The translations under genes were made by a program, and so were the position numbers. This document shows positions 36,797-46,606 of a stretch of 64,000 nt of DNA, one piece after another. Under the pieces are notes generated by a model, which was given only the letters and a program-made list of their open reading frames with translations, searched no databases and was not told where the DNA came from. How positions within the stretch are numbered: position 1 is the first letter of the stretch; every line of letters begins with the position of its first letter. This stretch comes from Solibacillus sp. R5-41 (GTDB taxonomy: Bacteria > Bacillota > Bacilli > Bacillales_A > Planococcaceae): NCBI RefSeq assembly GCF_002736105.1, contig NZ_CP024123.1, forward strand, positions 1,108,001 through 1,172,000. The letters run 5' to 3'.

Positions 36797-37618
36797 ATCT
36801 TTTAATCAAATATCGAATTTCAATAAAAACAGGCAGTAATAACAAAGGCTAAACCTTTAATCGTTACTGCCTAATTCAGGCGTTATGTCTACTAAAGGTG
36901 AATAACATGACTATTAAAGCTCTTTAACTTCGTTATACCCGTTTTCCATCATCGTAATCTTTCCTTTAATTAATTCTTCCTGCAGATTATATGATTTTGA
37001 CGTTTTATTTTCCATCCCTAGGGATGACGAATGAAAGGAACTACAAGAGAAGATAAAAAAATCGTCAGGTACTTATGTATTAAGGCTTATAATATAAACA
37101 TTTTCATTTTGAACAAAGCCAGTTGCTTAATTTACTCGCCCAAACTTTTTTCGAAAATTTACCTGCAATCTCACAGACAGCCGTATGTAGAGTAACAAAC
37201 CGGGTCACAATATAGAGCTCTTGAGCAAACTTTATAAAGTTTGCTCAAGAGCTCTATTTAATCAGCGACTTTTATAATTGGATAGTAGTGATAAGTAATT
37301 TAATTATTCTGATAAAAATTAAAATTCTGATATACGACTTTTAAAGAGGGTATTTAATTAGTTAATTATGCATGGTTCACGAAGGAGTTAAAATAATAAA
37401 GTAATAATCAAGGGTAATTGGACCTATATAAAATATGTATATTATGGTTTTTTAAAGTAATAAGTGACTATATGCACTCAAAAAATAATAGGTTTAATGG
37501 TATAGTATATAATCATTAGAATTATATGGATATATTTTTAGGTAGTAGGTAAAAAAATGAAATAGAGTTAAATAAAATAAAGATTAAAAAATTTATTATA
37601 AAATATAGGAGGAAAAAA
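36797..37618. other. long intergenic region before the chemoreceptor
   Basis: No gene longer than about 35 residues. At 36830-36872 AGGCAGTAA and TTACTGCCT form a weak terminator after the SOS operon. On the minus strand a 33-residue frame, 36914-37015 (MENKTSKSYNLQEELIKGKI), has no ribosome-binding site. A perfect 21-base inverted repeat lies at 37212-37257. The last 250 bases are strongly AT-rich and end in AGGAGG before the receptor gene. Confidence 0.5.
37212..37257. repeat. perfect 21-bp inverted repeat
   Basis: Arms ATAGAGCTCTTGAGCAAACTT and its exact complement separated by TATA. A short T-rich tail (TTTAATC) follows. No coding gene is directly upstream, so it is either the terminator of an unrecognised transcript or a structural element. 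Confidence 0.85.
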
Positions 37619-39364
37619 ATGTTTCGTAACCTTAAATTTTTTACAAAAAATATACTAGTTACTATTTTAAGTATTTTGATTGTAGGTGTAATTCTTATTG
37701 GAGTAAGTTATTTTATACAAGGTAGTTTATTAAAGGAACAACTTAGAGATCAAACAAGAGGAATTTCAGAATCATGGTACGAAAAAATTGAAGGTAACGA
37801 AGTTGAAAAATTAATGCAAGATGAAGATACTCAAAGTGAAATACATAAAAAATATACAGATATGTTCAACAAAATGAGTGAATACAACCCTATTGTAGCT
37901 CAAGGTTATATTTATGGTGTTGAATTAAGTGGTGAAAAAAAGAATGAAACGTCTTTAATTTCTTTTGATGATGCAATTTGGGAAATGTTTAAAGGGGAAG
38001 GTTTTGAACCTGGTGTTTTATATGAGCAGCCTGAAGTAGTCGTACAAGCTTTAGAAGTATTAAAAGAAACAGGTAAACCGGAATTCACAGAAATATACAA
38101 AGATGATTATGGTACATGGCTAACATTTATGTATCCAATTTTTAATGCGCAAAAGGATTTAATTGCCTATTATGCAATTGATGTAGATGCCTCAAGTGTT
38201 GGTGAAGGGCAAGCAGGACTATTAAAATGGTCTTCTATTTTATTAGTTGTATTATTAATGTTGGTTATAATCCTGCAGTATTTTATCGTTAAATCTCAAT
38301 TAAAACCTTTAAACTATTTATTAAAAGGAATTAATAAAGCAAGTAAAGGTGAGTTAATAGCTAATTTACCAGAAGGAAGAGATGAATTAGGTACTGTTAA
38401 TGCAAGATTTAATGAAATGATCACATCTTTAAGTAATATGGTTAATGGTGTAACGAATACGGCCATAAAGGTAAAAGATGATTCAAGACAATTAGAAAAA
38501 GCATTCAAGTCAACGTATGATTCTTCTGAAAAAATTACGAATTCTATTAATGGTATGAAGACGAACTTAAAAGGGCAAGAAACTTCGATTGAAGAAGCGG
38601 CTCGTTCGATGGAAGATATGTCTATTCAAGTCCAGAACATTGCTACAGATGTAGCGGAAGTTTATAAATATGCCGAAGAAGTTACTTCATATTCAGAAAA
38701 TGGTAACGATATCACGTCTGAGGTTGCGAATCGAATGGAGTCTATCGTTGATGATGTAGCAAATTCAAATAAAAATATTGAGAATTTAGTGGAATTATCG
38801 GATGAAATTGGTCAAATTTTAGAAGTTATTACTGATATTTCGAGTGCTACGAATTTATTAGCTTTAAATGCGAGTATTGAAGCGGCTCGAGCAGGAGAGC
38901 ATGGTAAAGGCTTTGCTGTAGTAGCGCAAGAAGTCAAAAAACTTTCAGAGCAGTCTGCTAAATCTACTGAAGGTATTCGCGAGCTTGTCAGCCGTGTTCG
39001 AGAAGCGGTAAAAGAAGCGGAATCCTTTATGGAGAATATTAAAAAGGGTGTTGATGGCGGTAAAGCATCCACTCAAAAAACAAATGAAATGTTTAATAAA
39101 ATTTATGAATTCAACAAAGAGATTAATATGAAATTACAATCCGTGTCGTTAGCAACGGAAGAGATTTCTGCAGGCGTAGAAGAATCAGCTGCTATGATTA
39201 TTACATTATCTTCAAATGCTAAAGAAATTGTAGATGGGTATCAAGGCATTGTAGATAATGTTGAAAATCAGCAAAGTACTTTAAGTGACATCAATAGTAT
39301 GTCTGAGCATTTAAATATGACATCTGAAGAATTAGAAGAGGTAGTGAAAAAGTTTAAAAATTAG
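37619..39364 (+). CDS. methyl-accepting chemotaxis protein
   Basis: A 581-residue transmembrane chemoreceptor. Layout: TM1 (about residues 12-33), an extracellular sensor of about 170 residues ([16 protein letters not shown] through [12 protein letters not shown], sCache/PAS-like in length), TM2 (about 206-225), HAMP (226-280), then a long coiled-coil signalling domain with the conserved tip [16 protein letters not shown] (about 413-428) and [18 protein letters not shown] 8 bases upstream of ATG. It is 39 bases upstream of the A-T-R reductase gene on the same strand with no terminator between, so they are probably cotranscribed. Confidence 0.92.
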   Translation: MFRNLKFFTKNILVTILSILIVGVILIGVSYFIQGSLLKEQLRDQTRGISESWYEKIEGNEVEKLMQDEDTQSEIHKKYTDMFNKMSEYNPIVAQGYIYGVELSGEKKNETSLISFDDAIWEMFKGEGFEPGVLYEQPEVVVQALEVLKETGKPEFTEIYKDDYGTWLTFMYPIFNAQKDLIAYYAIDVDASSVGEGQAGLLKWSSILLVVLLMLVIILQYFIVKSQLKPLNYLLKGINKASKGELIANLPEGRDELGTVNARFNEMITSLSNMVNGVTNTAIKVKDDSRQLEKAFKSTYDSSEKITNSINGMKTNLKGQETSIEEAARSMEDMSIQVQNIATDVAEVYKYAEEVTSYSENGNDITSEVANRMESIVDDVANSNKNIENLVELSDEIGQILEVITDISSATNLLALNASIEAARAGEHGKGFAVVAQEVKKLSEQSAKSTEGIRELVSRVREAVKEAESFMENIKKGVDGGKASTQKTNEMFNKIYEFNKEINMKLQSVSLATEEISAGVEESAAMIITLSSNAKEIVDGYQGIVDNVENQQSTLSDINSMSEHLNMTSEELEEVVKKFKN

Positions 39365-39403
39365 CACGGTTATTTTGATTATTTGGAAGAGGTTAAAAAT
39401 TAA

Positions 39404-42361
39404 ATGGAAACTATTTTAAGTAAATTTAAACAAGTTGTTTCAAAGCAAGGAAATTCTATTGCATTAAAAGAAAGAAATCGACAATTAACTTATTTGGATT
39501 TAGATAGTGAATCGAATAAAATTGCTAACTATTTAATTTCAAATGGTCTTAAAACTGGAGATTTTGTTGCAATCTATTTAAAAAGAAGTATTGATACGGT
39601 CATTTCATTACTAGGAATTATAAAGGCTGGGGGAGTTTATGTTTCTTTAGATCCTACACATCCAAATGATCGAAATAACTATATCATTGAAGATATTAAT
39701 ACTTCATTTATTATAAGCAACATGGATTCGTTACAAAAAACAAAAGGGTTACAGTTAAAAACTTCGATTAATATTTTACTTTTAGAAGATTTAAAGACGA
39801 ATTTTGTACCAGAACGCTTTGAATATGTAAGTGACAGTATAGATGATGTATGCTATACAATCTTTACATCAGGTACTACTGGTAAGCCAAAAGGTACGCT
39901 AATTCGCCAACAAGGTGTTGTTAATTTAGTTCATTACATGCAAGAAAATTGGCAAGTAAATGAGCACGATAAAATTTTACAATTTGCTACCTATAGTTTT
40001 GATGCATCTGTATTAGATACTTTTCTGTCACTTTTGACAGGTTCTTTATTGTATTTAATTGATGATGAAGAAAGAATGGCTGAAAGTAATTTTTTAGATG
40101 TTGTGAAAAATGAAGAAATAACAGTGATTCCAGTACTGCCAACAGTTTTTTTTAATCGAATTGTAAATCATCTAACTGAAGATAACTCGAATTTATTCGC
40201 CTCTGTCAAACTAGTTGGTGTAGGTGGAGAATTATTAACGGGTGATTTAGCGAGAAAGTTTAAATCGAGTTTTTGTGGTGAGACGAGATTCTTTAATTTA
40301 TATGGACCAACTGAAATCACAGTAATGGCAACTGCATATGAAGTACCTAAAGATTTGCCTAGTGATGTATATAGTGTTCCAATCGGGAAGCAACTACCTG
40401 GGAACAAAATTTACATAGTGAATGAAGACGGCAAAGCATGTGAAGAAAATGAAGTAGGAGAACTTTGGATAGCATCTGTCGGTATTTCTTTAGGTTATTT
40501 AAATAATAGCGAAAAAACGGAAGAAGTATTTATCAAAAATCCATTTGATCCTGATCTTTATGAGGGAATTGTATATAGATCAGGGGACCTCGTGAAAAAA
40601 TTAAAAGATGGTAATGTTGAATTTGTTTCTAGAATGGATACTCAAGTGAAAATTCGTGGGCATCGCATTGAAATTGCTGAAATTGAAACAAAAATGAATG
40701 AAATTGAAAGCGTTGAAAATGTGGTTGTTGTAGTAGAAAAAGAGGACGGCGACCAAATTTTGAAAGCCTTTTTTACATCAAACAAACAAGTTGACCTTAC
40801 TTCGATAATCGATGCCTTGAAAACAGATTTACCTAGTTACATGCTGCCTACAAAATTGCGACAACTAGCTGACATTCCTTTTGCCCCGACTGGTAAAGTA
40901 GATAGAAAGGCTTTAGAAAAAATCGAAGCTGAACGTGTGTCACTTTCGCGGTCGGAACAATTCATTGCGCCACGTAATAAGGTGGAAGAAGATATTGTAG
41001 ATGTTTGGAAAAAAGTACTGAAAATTGATGAGATTAGTGTCATTGATAATCTATTTGAAATTGGTGGTCACTCTTTAAAAGTGATTGAAATTTTATCGCA
41101 CTTAAAACAAACGTACCCAGCTTTAACGATTAAAGATTTCTTCGATTTGAAAACGGTAGAAAATTTAGCAAATAAGGTTTTAAACTCGTCAGATGTATTA
41201 GAAGAACAGTTTAATGGTGAGTTTACACATTTGGCCGAATACCCAAAAATGCCAGTGAATGAAGAATTACTAGAAGCACAAACAATTTTTGTAACGGGCT
41301 CGACAGGTTTCTTAGGTAGTCATATAGCGAATAAATTGATTGAAGAAGGAAAAAACGTCATTTTGCTTGTACGGGGGGAAACTGCAGAAAACCGTATAAA
41401 AGATACGATGACCAACTATTTTAATAAAGAATTAAGTACAAAAATTACGATTGTAAATGGTGATTTGACGAAGGCGTATTTTGGTCTTCCAAAAGAAGCA
41501 TTTATGCAATTAGCAAGAAAAATTGATGCGATTATTCATTCAGCAGCTGATGTAAGGCATTTCGGTGATAGAGAACATTTTGAAAAAGTGAATGTTCAAG
41601 GAACGAAAAATATTTTTGAGTTAGTCGATTTTAATTCGAAAATTGCCTTCCACCATATTTCTACTGTGGGCGTTATACAAGATTTATTAGCAGAGGGAAA
41701 ATGGAATTTATTAAAGGAAGCGACTGAAATACCTGAACATTTACAGCTAGAGAGTGTTTATACAGATACAAAAATGTTAGCTGAAAAATGGATATTAGAT
41801 AAAGCAAAAGAAGGTAAACAAGTTTTCATTTACCGAATGGGTAATTTAACAGGTCGATATAGCGACGGGCGTTTCCAAAGTAATATTAATGAAAATTCAT
41901 TTTATCGAATGATGAAGCTGATGATCATGGTTAATAAAGCACCTAAAGTACAATGGATGGTGGACTTCACACCAATTGATTTTGCAGCAGAAGTCGTTGT
42001 GAAATCTTTACTGACAGCAAAGCATTTTGGGCGTGTCTATCATGTATGTCACCCAAACCCTATTACGTTTGAGCAGTTTATTTCAATTTTAAATAAGTTG
42101 GATTTAGATATAGAAATGGTAGAAAAAGCATATTATGATGAATATGTTTTAAGTGGAAACGTGAATGAAGAAATAAAGAACCTAGCGGTTGCTCAGCTAG
42201 ATGGTGATGGTGCTATTGATTCACCTGCTATATTTGATAGTAAAAATACGATGAAGCATTTAGGCATGAGTCAATTACCTCTATTAGAAAAAGAGTATAT
42301 TAGAAAGTTAATTGATTATGCAATTACAGAAGGCTTTATTAAAGTAGCAGTTAAAATGTAA
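39404..42361 (+). CDS. NRPS-like adenylation-thiolation-reductase (A-T-R) enzyme
   Basis: A 985-residue stand-alone carboxylic acid reductase of NRPS type. Adenylation domain: A3 TSGTTGKPKG (155-164), A4 FDASV with Asp200, A5 NLYGPTE (298-304), A8 GHRIEIAEIE (419-428), A10 PTGKVDRKAL (495-504, Lys498). Thiolation: DNLFEIGGHSLK, carrier Ser557. Reductase: NAD(P) motif TGSTGFLG (631-638), HISTVG and the YTDTK catalytic Tyr786/Lys790. It would activate an acid, load it on phosphopantetheine and release aldehyde (or alcohol). Asp200 suggests an alpha-amino acid substrate. No condensation domain. Confidence 0.93.
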   Translation: METILSKFKQVVSKQGNSIALKERNRQLTYLDLDSESNKIANYLISNGLKTGDFVAIYLKRSIDTVISLLGIIKAGGVYVSLDPTHPNDRNNYIIEDINTSFIISNMDSLQKTKGLQLKTSINILLLEDLKTNFVPERFEYVSDSIDDVCYTIFTSGTTGKPKGTLIRQQGVVNLVHYMQENWQVNEHDKILQFATYSFDASVLDTFLSLLTGSLLYLIDDEERMAESNFLDVVKNEEITVIPVLPTVFFNRIVNHLTEDNSNLFASVKLVGVGGELLTGDLARKFKSSFCGETRFFNLYGPTEITVMATAYEVPKDLPSDVYSVPIGKQLPGNKIYIVNEDGKACEENEVGELWIASVGISLGYLNNSEKTEEVFIKNPFDPDLYEGIVYRSGDLVKKLKDGNVEFVSRMDTQVKIRGHRIEIAEIETKMNEIESVENVVVVVEKEDGDQILKAFFTSNKQVDLTSIIDALKTDLPSYMLPTKLRQLADIPFAPTGKVDRKALEKIEAERVSLSRSEQFIAPRNKVEEDIVDVWKKVLKIDEISVIDNLFEIGGHSLKVIEILSHLKQTYPALTIKDFFDLKTVENLANKVLNSSDVLEEQFNGEFTHLAEYPKMPVNEELLEAQTIFVTGSTGFLGSHIANKLIEEGKNVILLVRGETAENRIKDTMTNYFNKELSTKITIVNGDLTKAYFGLPKEAFMQLARKIDAIIHSAADVRHFGDREHFEKVNVQGTKNIFELVDFNSKIAFHHISTVGVIQDLLAEGKWNLLKEATEIPEHLQLESVYTDTKMLAEKWILDKAKEGKQVFIYRMGNLTGRYSDGRFQSNINENSFYRMMKLMIMVNKAPKVQWMVDFTPIDFAAEVVVKSLLTAKHFGRVYHVCHPNPITFEQFISILNKLDLDIEMVEKAYYDEYVLSGNVNEEIKNLAVAQLDGDGAIDSPAIFDSKNTMKHLGMSQLPLLEKEYIRKLIDYAITEGFIKVAVKM

Positions 42362-42369
42362 AAAATGAG

Positions 42370-42402
42370 GTAAGGATATATTTTTATATCCTTGCTTTTT
42401 TT
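42370..42402 (+). terminator. terminator or attenuator between A-T-R gene and transferase gene
   Basis: AAGGATATA and TATATCCTT form a 9-base-pair stem with a 4-base loop, followed by GCTTTTTTT. It sits 9 bases after the A-T-R stop and before the transferase ribosome-binding site, so the transferase would depend on read-through or an own start. Confidence 0.75.
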
Positions 42403-42418
42403 ATAGGAGAAATTATTT

Positions 42419-42925
42419 TTGGTGAAATTATATGTAGTGAAAAATTGGTTGGAAAAAGTGAATAGGAATGAACCTAGAGCAAATTGGTCGATTATTTTAA
42501 TAAAAAAAATAATGGGAAATATGGATATACAAAAATATGCAAGCGGTAAGCCATTTATTTTGAATGAAAAGCAATTTATCAATTGGTCTCATACAGATGA
42601 ATATTTAGTCATTGCGTTAAGTGAATTAGGTCAGGTTGGCGTAGACATAGAAATTAGTCATTTAGCATATGACGAGCAGCTATACGGTTGGGTTTTACAT
42701 AAAGAAGAAAAAAGTAAAATAGAGCAAGGTCGATTGTTTTCTGAAGTTTGGACTAGAAAAGAAGCCATTTTAAAATATACTGGTGAAGGAATTAGCGACA
42801 ATATGTGTGAGTTAAACAGTTATAAGATGATGGATTTGAATGTTACTACTATGTTTTTTAGTGGATTATGTATAAGTGTATGTAGCGAGTATCAAGAAAG
42901 TATTAAGCTCTTTCAAATTTCATAA
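42419..42925 (+). CDS. Sfp-type 4'-phosphopantetheinyl transferase (short)
   Basis: Transfers phosphopantetheine from CoA to the carrier Ser of the adjacent A-T-R enzyme. The 168-residue protein retains the core motifs: SGKPF (about 42-46), NWSHTDEYLVIALS (about 55-68), the Mg site GVDIE (about 74-78) and WTRKEAILKYTGEGI (about 110-124). It is shorter than Sfp (about 220 residues), mainly in the N- and C-terminal parts. TTG 42419 has AGGAG upstream; GTG 42422 is an alternative. Location next to the only carrier-protein gene in the window makes the pairing likely. Confidence 0.85.
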   Translation: MVKLYVVKNWLEKVNRNEPRANWSIILIKKIMGNMDIQKYASGKPFILNEKQFINWSHTDEYLVIALSELGQVGVDIEISHLAYDEQLYGWVLHKEEKSKIEQGRLFSEVWTRKEAILKYTGEGISDNMCELNSYKMMDLNVTTMFFSGLCISVCSEYQESIKLFQIS

Positions 42926-43095
42926 GTGGCAACATGATTTCACACGTACGTTACACTACAAGTGCCTATTTTACAATTTACCACCAGTAATTGCGGGGAT
43001 GTATTATTCTAGTTACAATAATGGTGGCGGCAGGAGCAGCTTTTATAAAAAATGTACTTGTAAAAAAATCAGCTCTTTCCCAAACATGAGCATGT

Positions 43096-43180
43096 ATAGA
43101 TTCTGATAAAGTATGTGCTTGTTTCGCTGGCTGAGCCCATGTGGCACACAGGCAATGCTAGTACAAATCTGTATAGTGAC
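43096..43180 (-). repeat. dispersed element, family 2 copy 3 (inverted)
   Basis: On the minus strand reads CTATACAGATTTGTACTAGC ... AACAAGCACATACTTTATC then AGAATC, matching blocks of the 54651-54850 and 34661-34745 copies. Confidence 0.7.
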
Positions 43181-43185
43181 TAATA

Positions 43186-43260
43186 AATAGCAATCCCCAC
43201 TAAGTTTCGAAAAGAAATTAGTGGGGAATTTTAGCGTATATTTTATAGGTTTCTTAATCA
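43186..43260 (+). repeat. 75-bp direct repeat, left copy
   Basis: Carries a terminator-like hairpin with arm TCCCCACTA and the block TATTTTATAGGTTTCTT. About 85% identical by eye to 49195-49269, same orientation, about 6.0 kb away. Confidence 0.8.
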
Positions 43261-43315
43261 AAATTGCAGTGTCCACTTTTGTGGGTCTTGACTACGGATA
43301 CCAAAAATTCAATTT

Positions 43316-44173
43316 TCACCCATGATACCAACCAGTTTTTGGATTAATCGATACTACCCGGTACCACTGGCCAACACCGTCATATTGTACATAAAATTCT
43401 AGTGAGCCAACACCATTAAATGCGCCCGCTTCAACTAGTTTGAATTTGTCGCTTTTACCGACAAATTCTTTTTTTAGTTGGTTTAACGTGTTGTCTTTTA
43501 TGCCTGGTACCCAGTTGTACGGGTTTTGGAATGATAAATTATGAGTCGCCACCCAACCTGTTAAACCCTCATATTGTATTTTCGACCAGCCGTACATTTC
43601 ATAGCTGTACCAATCTTCTTGATCGTAACCAGTTGGTACACCTCCTACAACTTTTACGTTTGCGCCGTCTGAAATGACACCAATTGTATCATAGATTTCA
43701 CCAGGTGAAGATTTGATGTCGATTGTATCCAGTGCAAATGCGCTATCAAACTCGCCTGCGTTAACAATAATTGTTTTATCGTCTGCCGTTAAAATAGCCG
43801 TTTCTTCTTTTGCGTTCCAGGTAGTTTTTACGCCAAATGATTCACTAATAAAGCGCAATGGTACTAATGTCGAACCGTTATACACTTGCGCAGGCACGTC
43901 AATTGTAACCGCTTTGTTGTTAATTTTCGTTGTTTTTGAGCCAACCTCTAACCAAATTGTCGTTTGCCCTTTTTTTGCTGTAATTGTTTTATCTTTTTGA
44001 TTCCATTGAACTGTCGTGCCTAATTCTTCAAAAATAGCTCGTAATGGTACGAGGGTACGGTTGTTGACTACTTTACCGCCGTCTAATGTGACCGTTGTAC
44101 TCGCACTTGCCGTTTCCCAGCTAGTGCCGCTTAACATTAAAATTATTAATAATACCGTTAAAAACTTTTTCAT
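43316..44173 (-). CDS. secreted protein with copper-amine-oxidase N-domain and SH3-like domain
   Basis: A 285-residue exported protein. A signal peptide (FLTVLLIILMLSGTSWETASA) leads to a tandem stalk domain of the CuAO-N type at about residues 28-125 (VVNNRTLVPLRAIFEELGTTVQWN and STLVPLRFISESFGVKTTWN). Residues about 145-215 resemble an SH3b domain (IDIKSSPGEIYDTIGVI ... GWSKIQYEGLTGWVATHNL). The rest is unassigned. ATG 44173 is chosen since GGATGGAGG lies just upstream. Such proteins are wall-associated in Bacillales; a role in wall binding is inferred, not shown. Confidence 0.85.
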   Translation of the reverse strand: MKKFLTVLLIILMLSGTSWETASASTTVTLDGGKVVNNRTLVPLRAIFEELGTTVQWNQKDKTITAKKGQTTIWLEVGSKTTKINNKAVTIDVPAQVYNGSTLVPLRFISESFGVKTTWNAKEETAILTADDKTIIVNAGEFDSAFALDTIDIKSSPGEIYDTIGVISDGANVKVVGGVPTGYDQEDWYSYEMYGWSKIQYEGLTGWVATHNLSFQNPYNWVPGIKDNTLNQLKKEFVGKSDKFKLVEAGAFNGVGSLEFYVQYDGVGQWYRVVSINPKTGWYHG

Positions 44174-44798
44174 TTCCTCCATCCTTTCCGATGAAACATA
44201 TCACTATATTACCATAAAAAGGTTTTAATTTTTACTGATTTTAATATGATATTTGTAATATTATAGGTTGTGGAAAGTACTATTTACGAACATACAGTAT
44301 TTTCATAAGAGATGTATTAAGTATGAAATTTTTGTATTTTTTACTTTAATAATGAGCGCATTTAAATTTTAAAAACGTTAATTTTGATACAGGGGAAGTA
44401 TAAGCTCATTAAAAGAAGATTTATGAAATTGATTCAGACAAGTAAATAGACAAAAACTATAGGGATAAGCCTGCTCAAACGTTGAATTGAGCAGGTTTTT
44501 AAATTTGTCCTCGTGTGCAATCATTTCGCAAGGGATGACTGATTTTAGCACCTAGTATTCCACCGTTCACTGAGCGTCCAATGCGATAATGCCATAGTTA
44601 TTTGTGAAGTTAAAATAAGGTTGTTTAAAAGTCATTTGAAATCAAGGGAGAGTAAAATAGAATTTTATTCCATTTCCTTCTCGGTCTCTGTATAATAATA
44701 TTTAGAATATTTAGACATTATTTTTATGGAAACTAAAGAACGAACAAGAAGGGAGCAAGGCAAGGGGAGAAAGTTTTCGCTCCAAAAGCGGACAGCAA
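44174..44798. other. intergenic stretch with isolated terminator hairpin
   Basis: No gene found. CCTGCTCAA and TTGAGCAGG with TTTTT at 44480-44508 form a plus-strand terminator that has no recognisable gene upstream, perhaps ending a short transcript from the AT-rich stretch before it. The rest shows no match except that the dispersed-element relic begins at 44799. Confidence 0.5.
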
Positions 44799-44842
44799 TT
44801 CCTCCTCCACGTATAGAAGTGGGAGTATCCTTGCTGAATTAG
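44799..44842 (+). repeat. family 1 relic (tail only) abutting ABC transporter start
   Basis: Reads CTCCACGTATAGAAGTGGGAG ... TTGCTGAATTAG, the tail hairpin and end of the element seen at 713-841 and 9627-9864. It ends at the base before the ATG of the first ABC gene. Confidence 0.6.
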
Positions 44843-46606
44843 ATGAAAAATATAAACTCTAAGGAAATAAGTTTGATTAAAATTTATATATGGGCTATTT
44901 CCTTTATAAGGCCTTATTTAAGTAAAGTTTTACTATTAATCATTTGTGGATTAATTATCTCTGTAAGCGAACTAATAATTCCAAAAATGTTTGGATATTT
45001 TATAGACGATGTTTTAAAAAATAAGAATATAAAATTATTTGCTTATTGTTTGTTCGCTATATTTTTAATATTATTACTAAAATTAATCGCTACAGCTTCG
45101 AAAGAATATTTGCAACGATACATTCAGGAAAATAGTGTGAGAGATTTACAGTGGAGTATTGTAACAAAATTACGAACTCTTGGTGTTAGTTATCTTGAAA
45201 AGAACTCTACTGGGAGAATACTCGCCCTAGTGAACACTGAAGTTGCAGCATTACAAGAATTATATAGAAGATATTTCCCTGAAATAATACAACATATTTT
45301 ATTTGTTTCAATTTCTGTTTATTTCATGTTAGATATTAGTCTTTATTTAAGTGTAGCTATAATACCTTGCTTTTCCCTCTACTATTTATTTGGTCCAAAG
45401 ATTGAAAAGAAAGCTTCGAATATTGCAAAAAAACTAGCGGATAGTCAAATAAATTTAGGACAAAAATATTATGAAAGTGTCTCTTTACTCAAAGAATTGA
45501 ATGTGTTTAATAGCTTTGAATGGGATTTAAATAAAACATTAAAAGAGGTAGAGAATAATACAAATTTATTTACAAAGCGGTATTGGTATGCCTATTTAAG
45601 AGGATCGATTCGTCGTTTTACTTATTACTTTGGAGCTATTATTCTAATTTTATTAGGTTGTTTATTAATAAAAGAAGAAACGATATCTGCAGGGGAATTT
45701 GTTTCATTTTTACTATTATATTTAGTTACAATGCATAAATTAACATCAATAATTACTCTTTTAACGGAGCAAAAAATGCTAATGTTTCAAGCGAGTAAAC
45801 TATATGAATTTACCCATTTAGAACCAACTATTATTGAACAGGAAGGTGCTGTACATTTAAATAAGATAGAAGGAAATATCAATTTTGAAAATGTCTCCTT
45901 TTGTTATACTCCTGATAATCCTATATTAAAAAATTTAAGTTTTAATATTAAGTCTGGTGAGAAAATAGCATTTGTTGGAGAGTCAGGATGTGGGAAATCG
46001 ACAATTACCAAGTTGATTACACGTTTTTATGATTGTAATAGTGGGGAAATTTCAATTGATAGCAATCCAATTAACTCCCTGAGTTTGGGTACAATTAGAC
46101 AATCAATTGGCATTGTCTTTCAAGATGTTTATATTTTTGGATCTACCATTAAAGAGAATATCTTATTTGGAAATCCATTCGCATCAGAAGAAGAGATAAT
46201 TGAAGCATCAAAAGCAGCTCACCTGCATGACTATATTATGGAATTACCTGATCAATATAATACTAAAGTTGATGAAAAAGGGGTAACTTTATCAGGTGGA
46301 CTCAAACAACGCGTGGGTTTGGCAAGACTATTTATAATGAATCCATCAATAGTATTATTGGATGAACCAACATCTGCTTTAGATAATATAACTGAAAATC
46401 ATATTCAAAAATCTTTAGATAATTTTCTAATGGGTAAGACTGTAATAACCATTGCTCACAGATTAAGTACGATTCGAAATTATGATCATATATACGTACT
46501 TGATAATGGCAAGATTACTGAATCTGGTTCACATGAGCATTTACTAGCAAAGAATGGTCTTTATAAGAAATTTATAATACAAACGAAAGAAGCTGGGCTC
46601 TTATGA
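44843..46606 (+). CDS. ABC exporter half-transporter, first of pair
   Basis: A 587-residue TMD-NBD half exporter (type IV fold). Six membrane helices occupy about residues 15-310; the ATPase domain has Walker A GESGCGKST (about 378), Q loop FQDVYIF, signature LSGGLKQR (about 482), Walker B VLLDEPTSALD and H-loop IAHRLSTI. The signature has L in place of the usual Q/E after LSGG. No peptidase C39 domain is fused. Start ATG sits immediately after a repeat relic and lacks a good ribosome-binding site. Overlaps the second half-transporter gene by four bases, suggesting a heterodimer. Confidence 0.92.
   Translation: MKNINSKEISLIKIYIWAISFIRPYLSKVLLLIICGLIISVSELIIPKMFGYFIDDVLKNKNIKLFAYCLFAIFLILLLKLIATASKEYLQRYIQENSVRDLQWSIVTKLRTLGVSYLEKNSTGRILALVNTEVAALQELYRRYFPEIIQHILFVSISVYFMLDISLYLSVAIIPCFSLYYLFGPKIEKKASNIAKKLADSQINLGQKYYESVSLLKELNVFNSFEWDLNKTLKEVENNTNLFTKRYWYAYLRGSIRRFTYYFGAIILILLGCLLIKEETISAGEFVSFLLLYLVTMHKLTSIITLLTEQKMLMFQASKLYEFTHLEPTIIEQEGAVHLNKIEGNINFENVSFCYTPDNPILKNLSFNIKSGEKIAFVGESGCGKSTITKLITRFYDCNSGEISIDSNPINSLSLGTIRQSIGIVFQDVYIFGSTIKENILFGNPFASEEEIIEASKAAHLHDYIMELPDQYNTKVDEKGVTLSGGLKQRVGLARLFIMNPSIVLLDEPTSALDNITENHIQKSLDNFLMGKTVITIAHRLSTIRNYDHIYVLDNGKITESGSHEHLLAKNGLYKKFIIQTKEAGLL

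Noticed and set aside
36914-37015. 33-codon minus-strand frame MENKTSKSYNLQEELIKGKI
   Set aside because: Coherent sequence but no ribosome-binding site and no known match; kept only as a note for the intergenic region.
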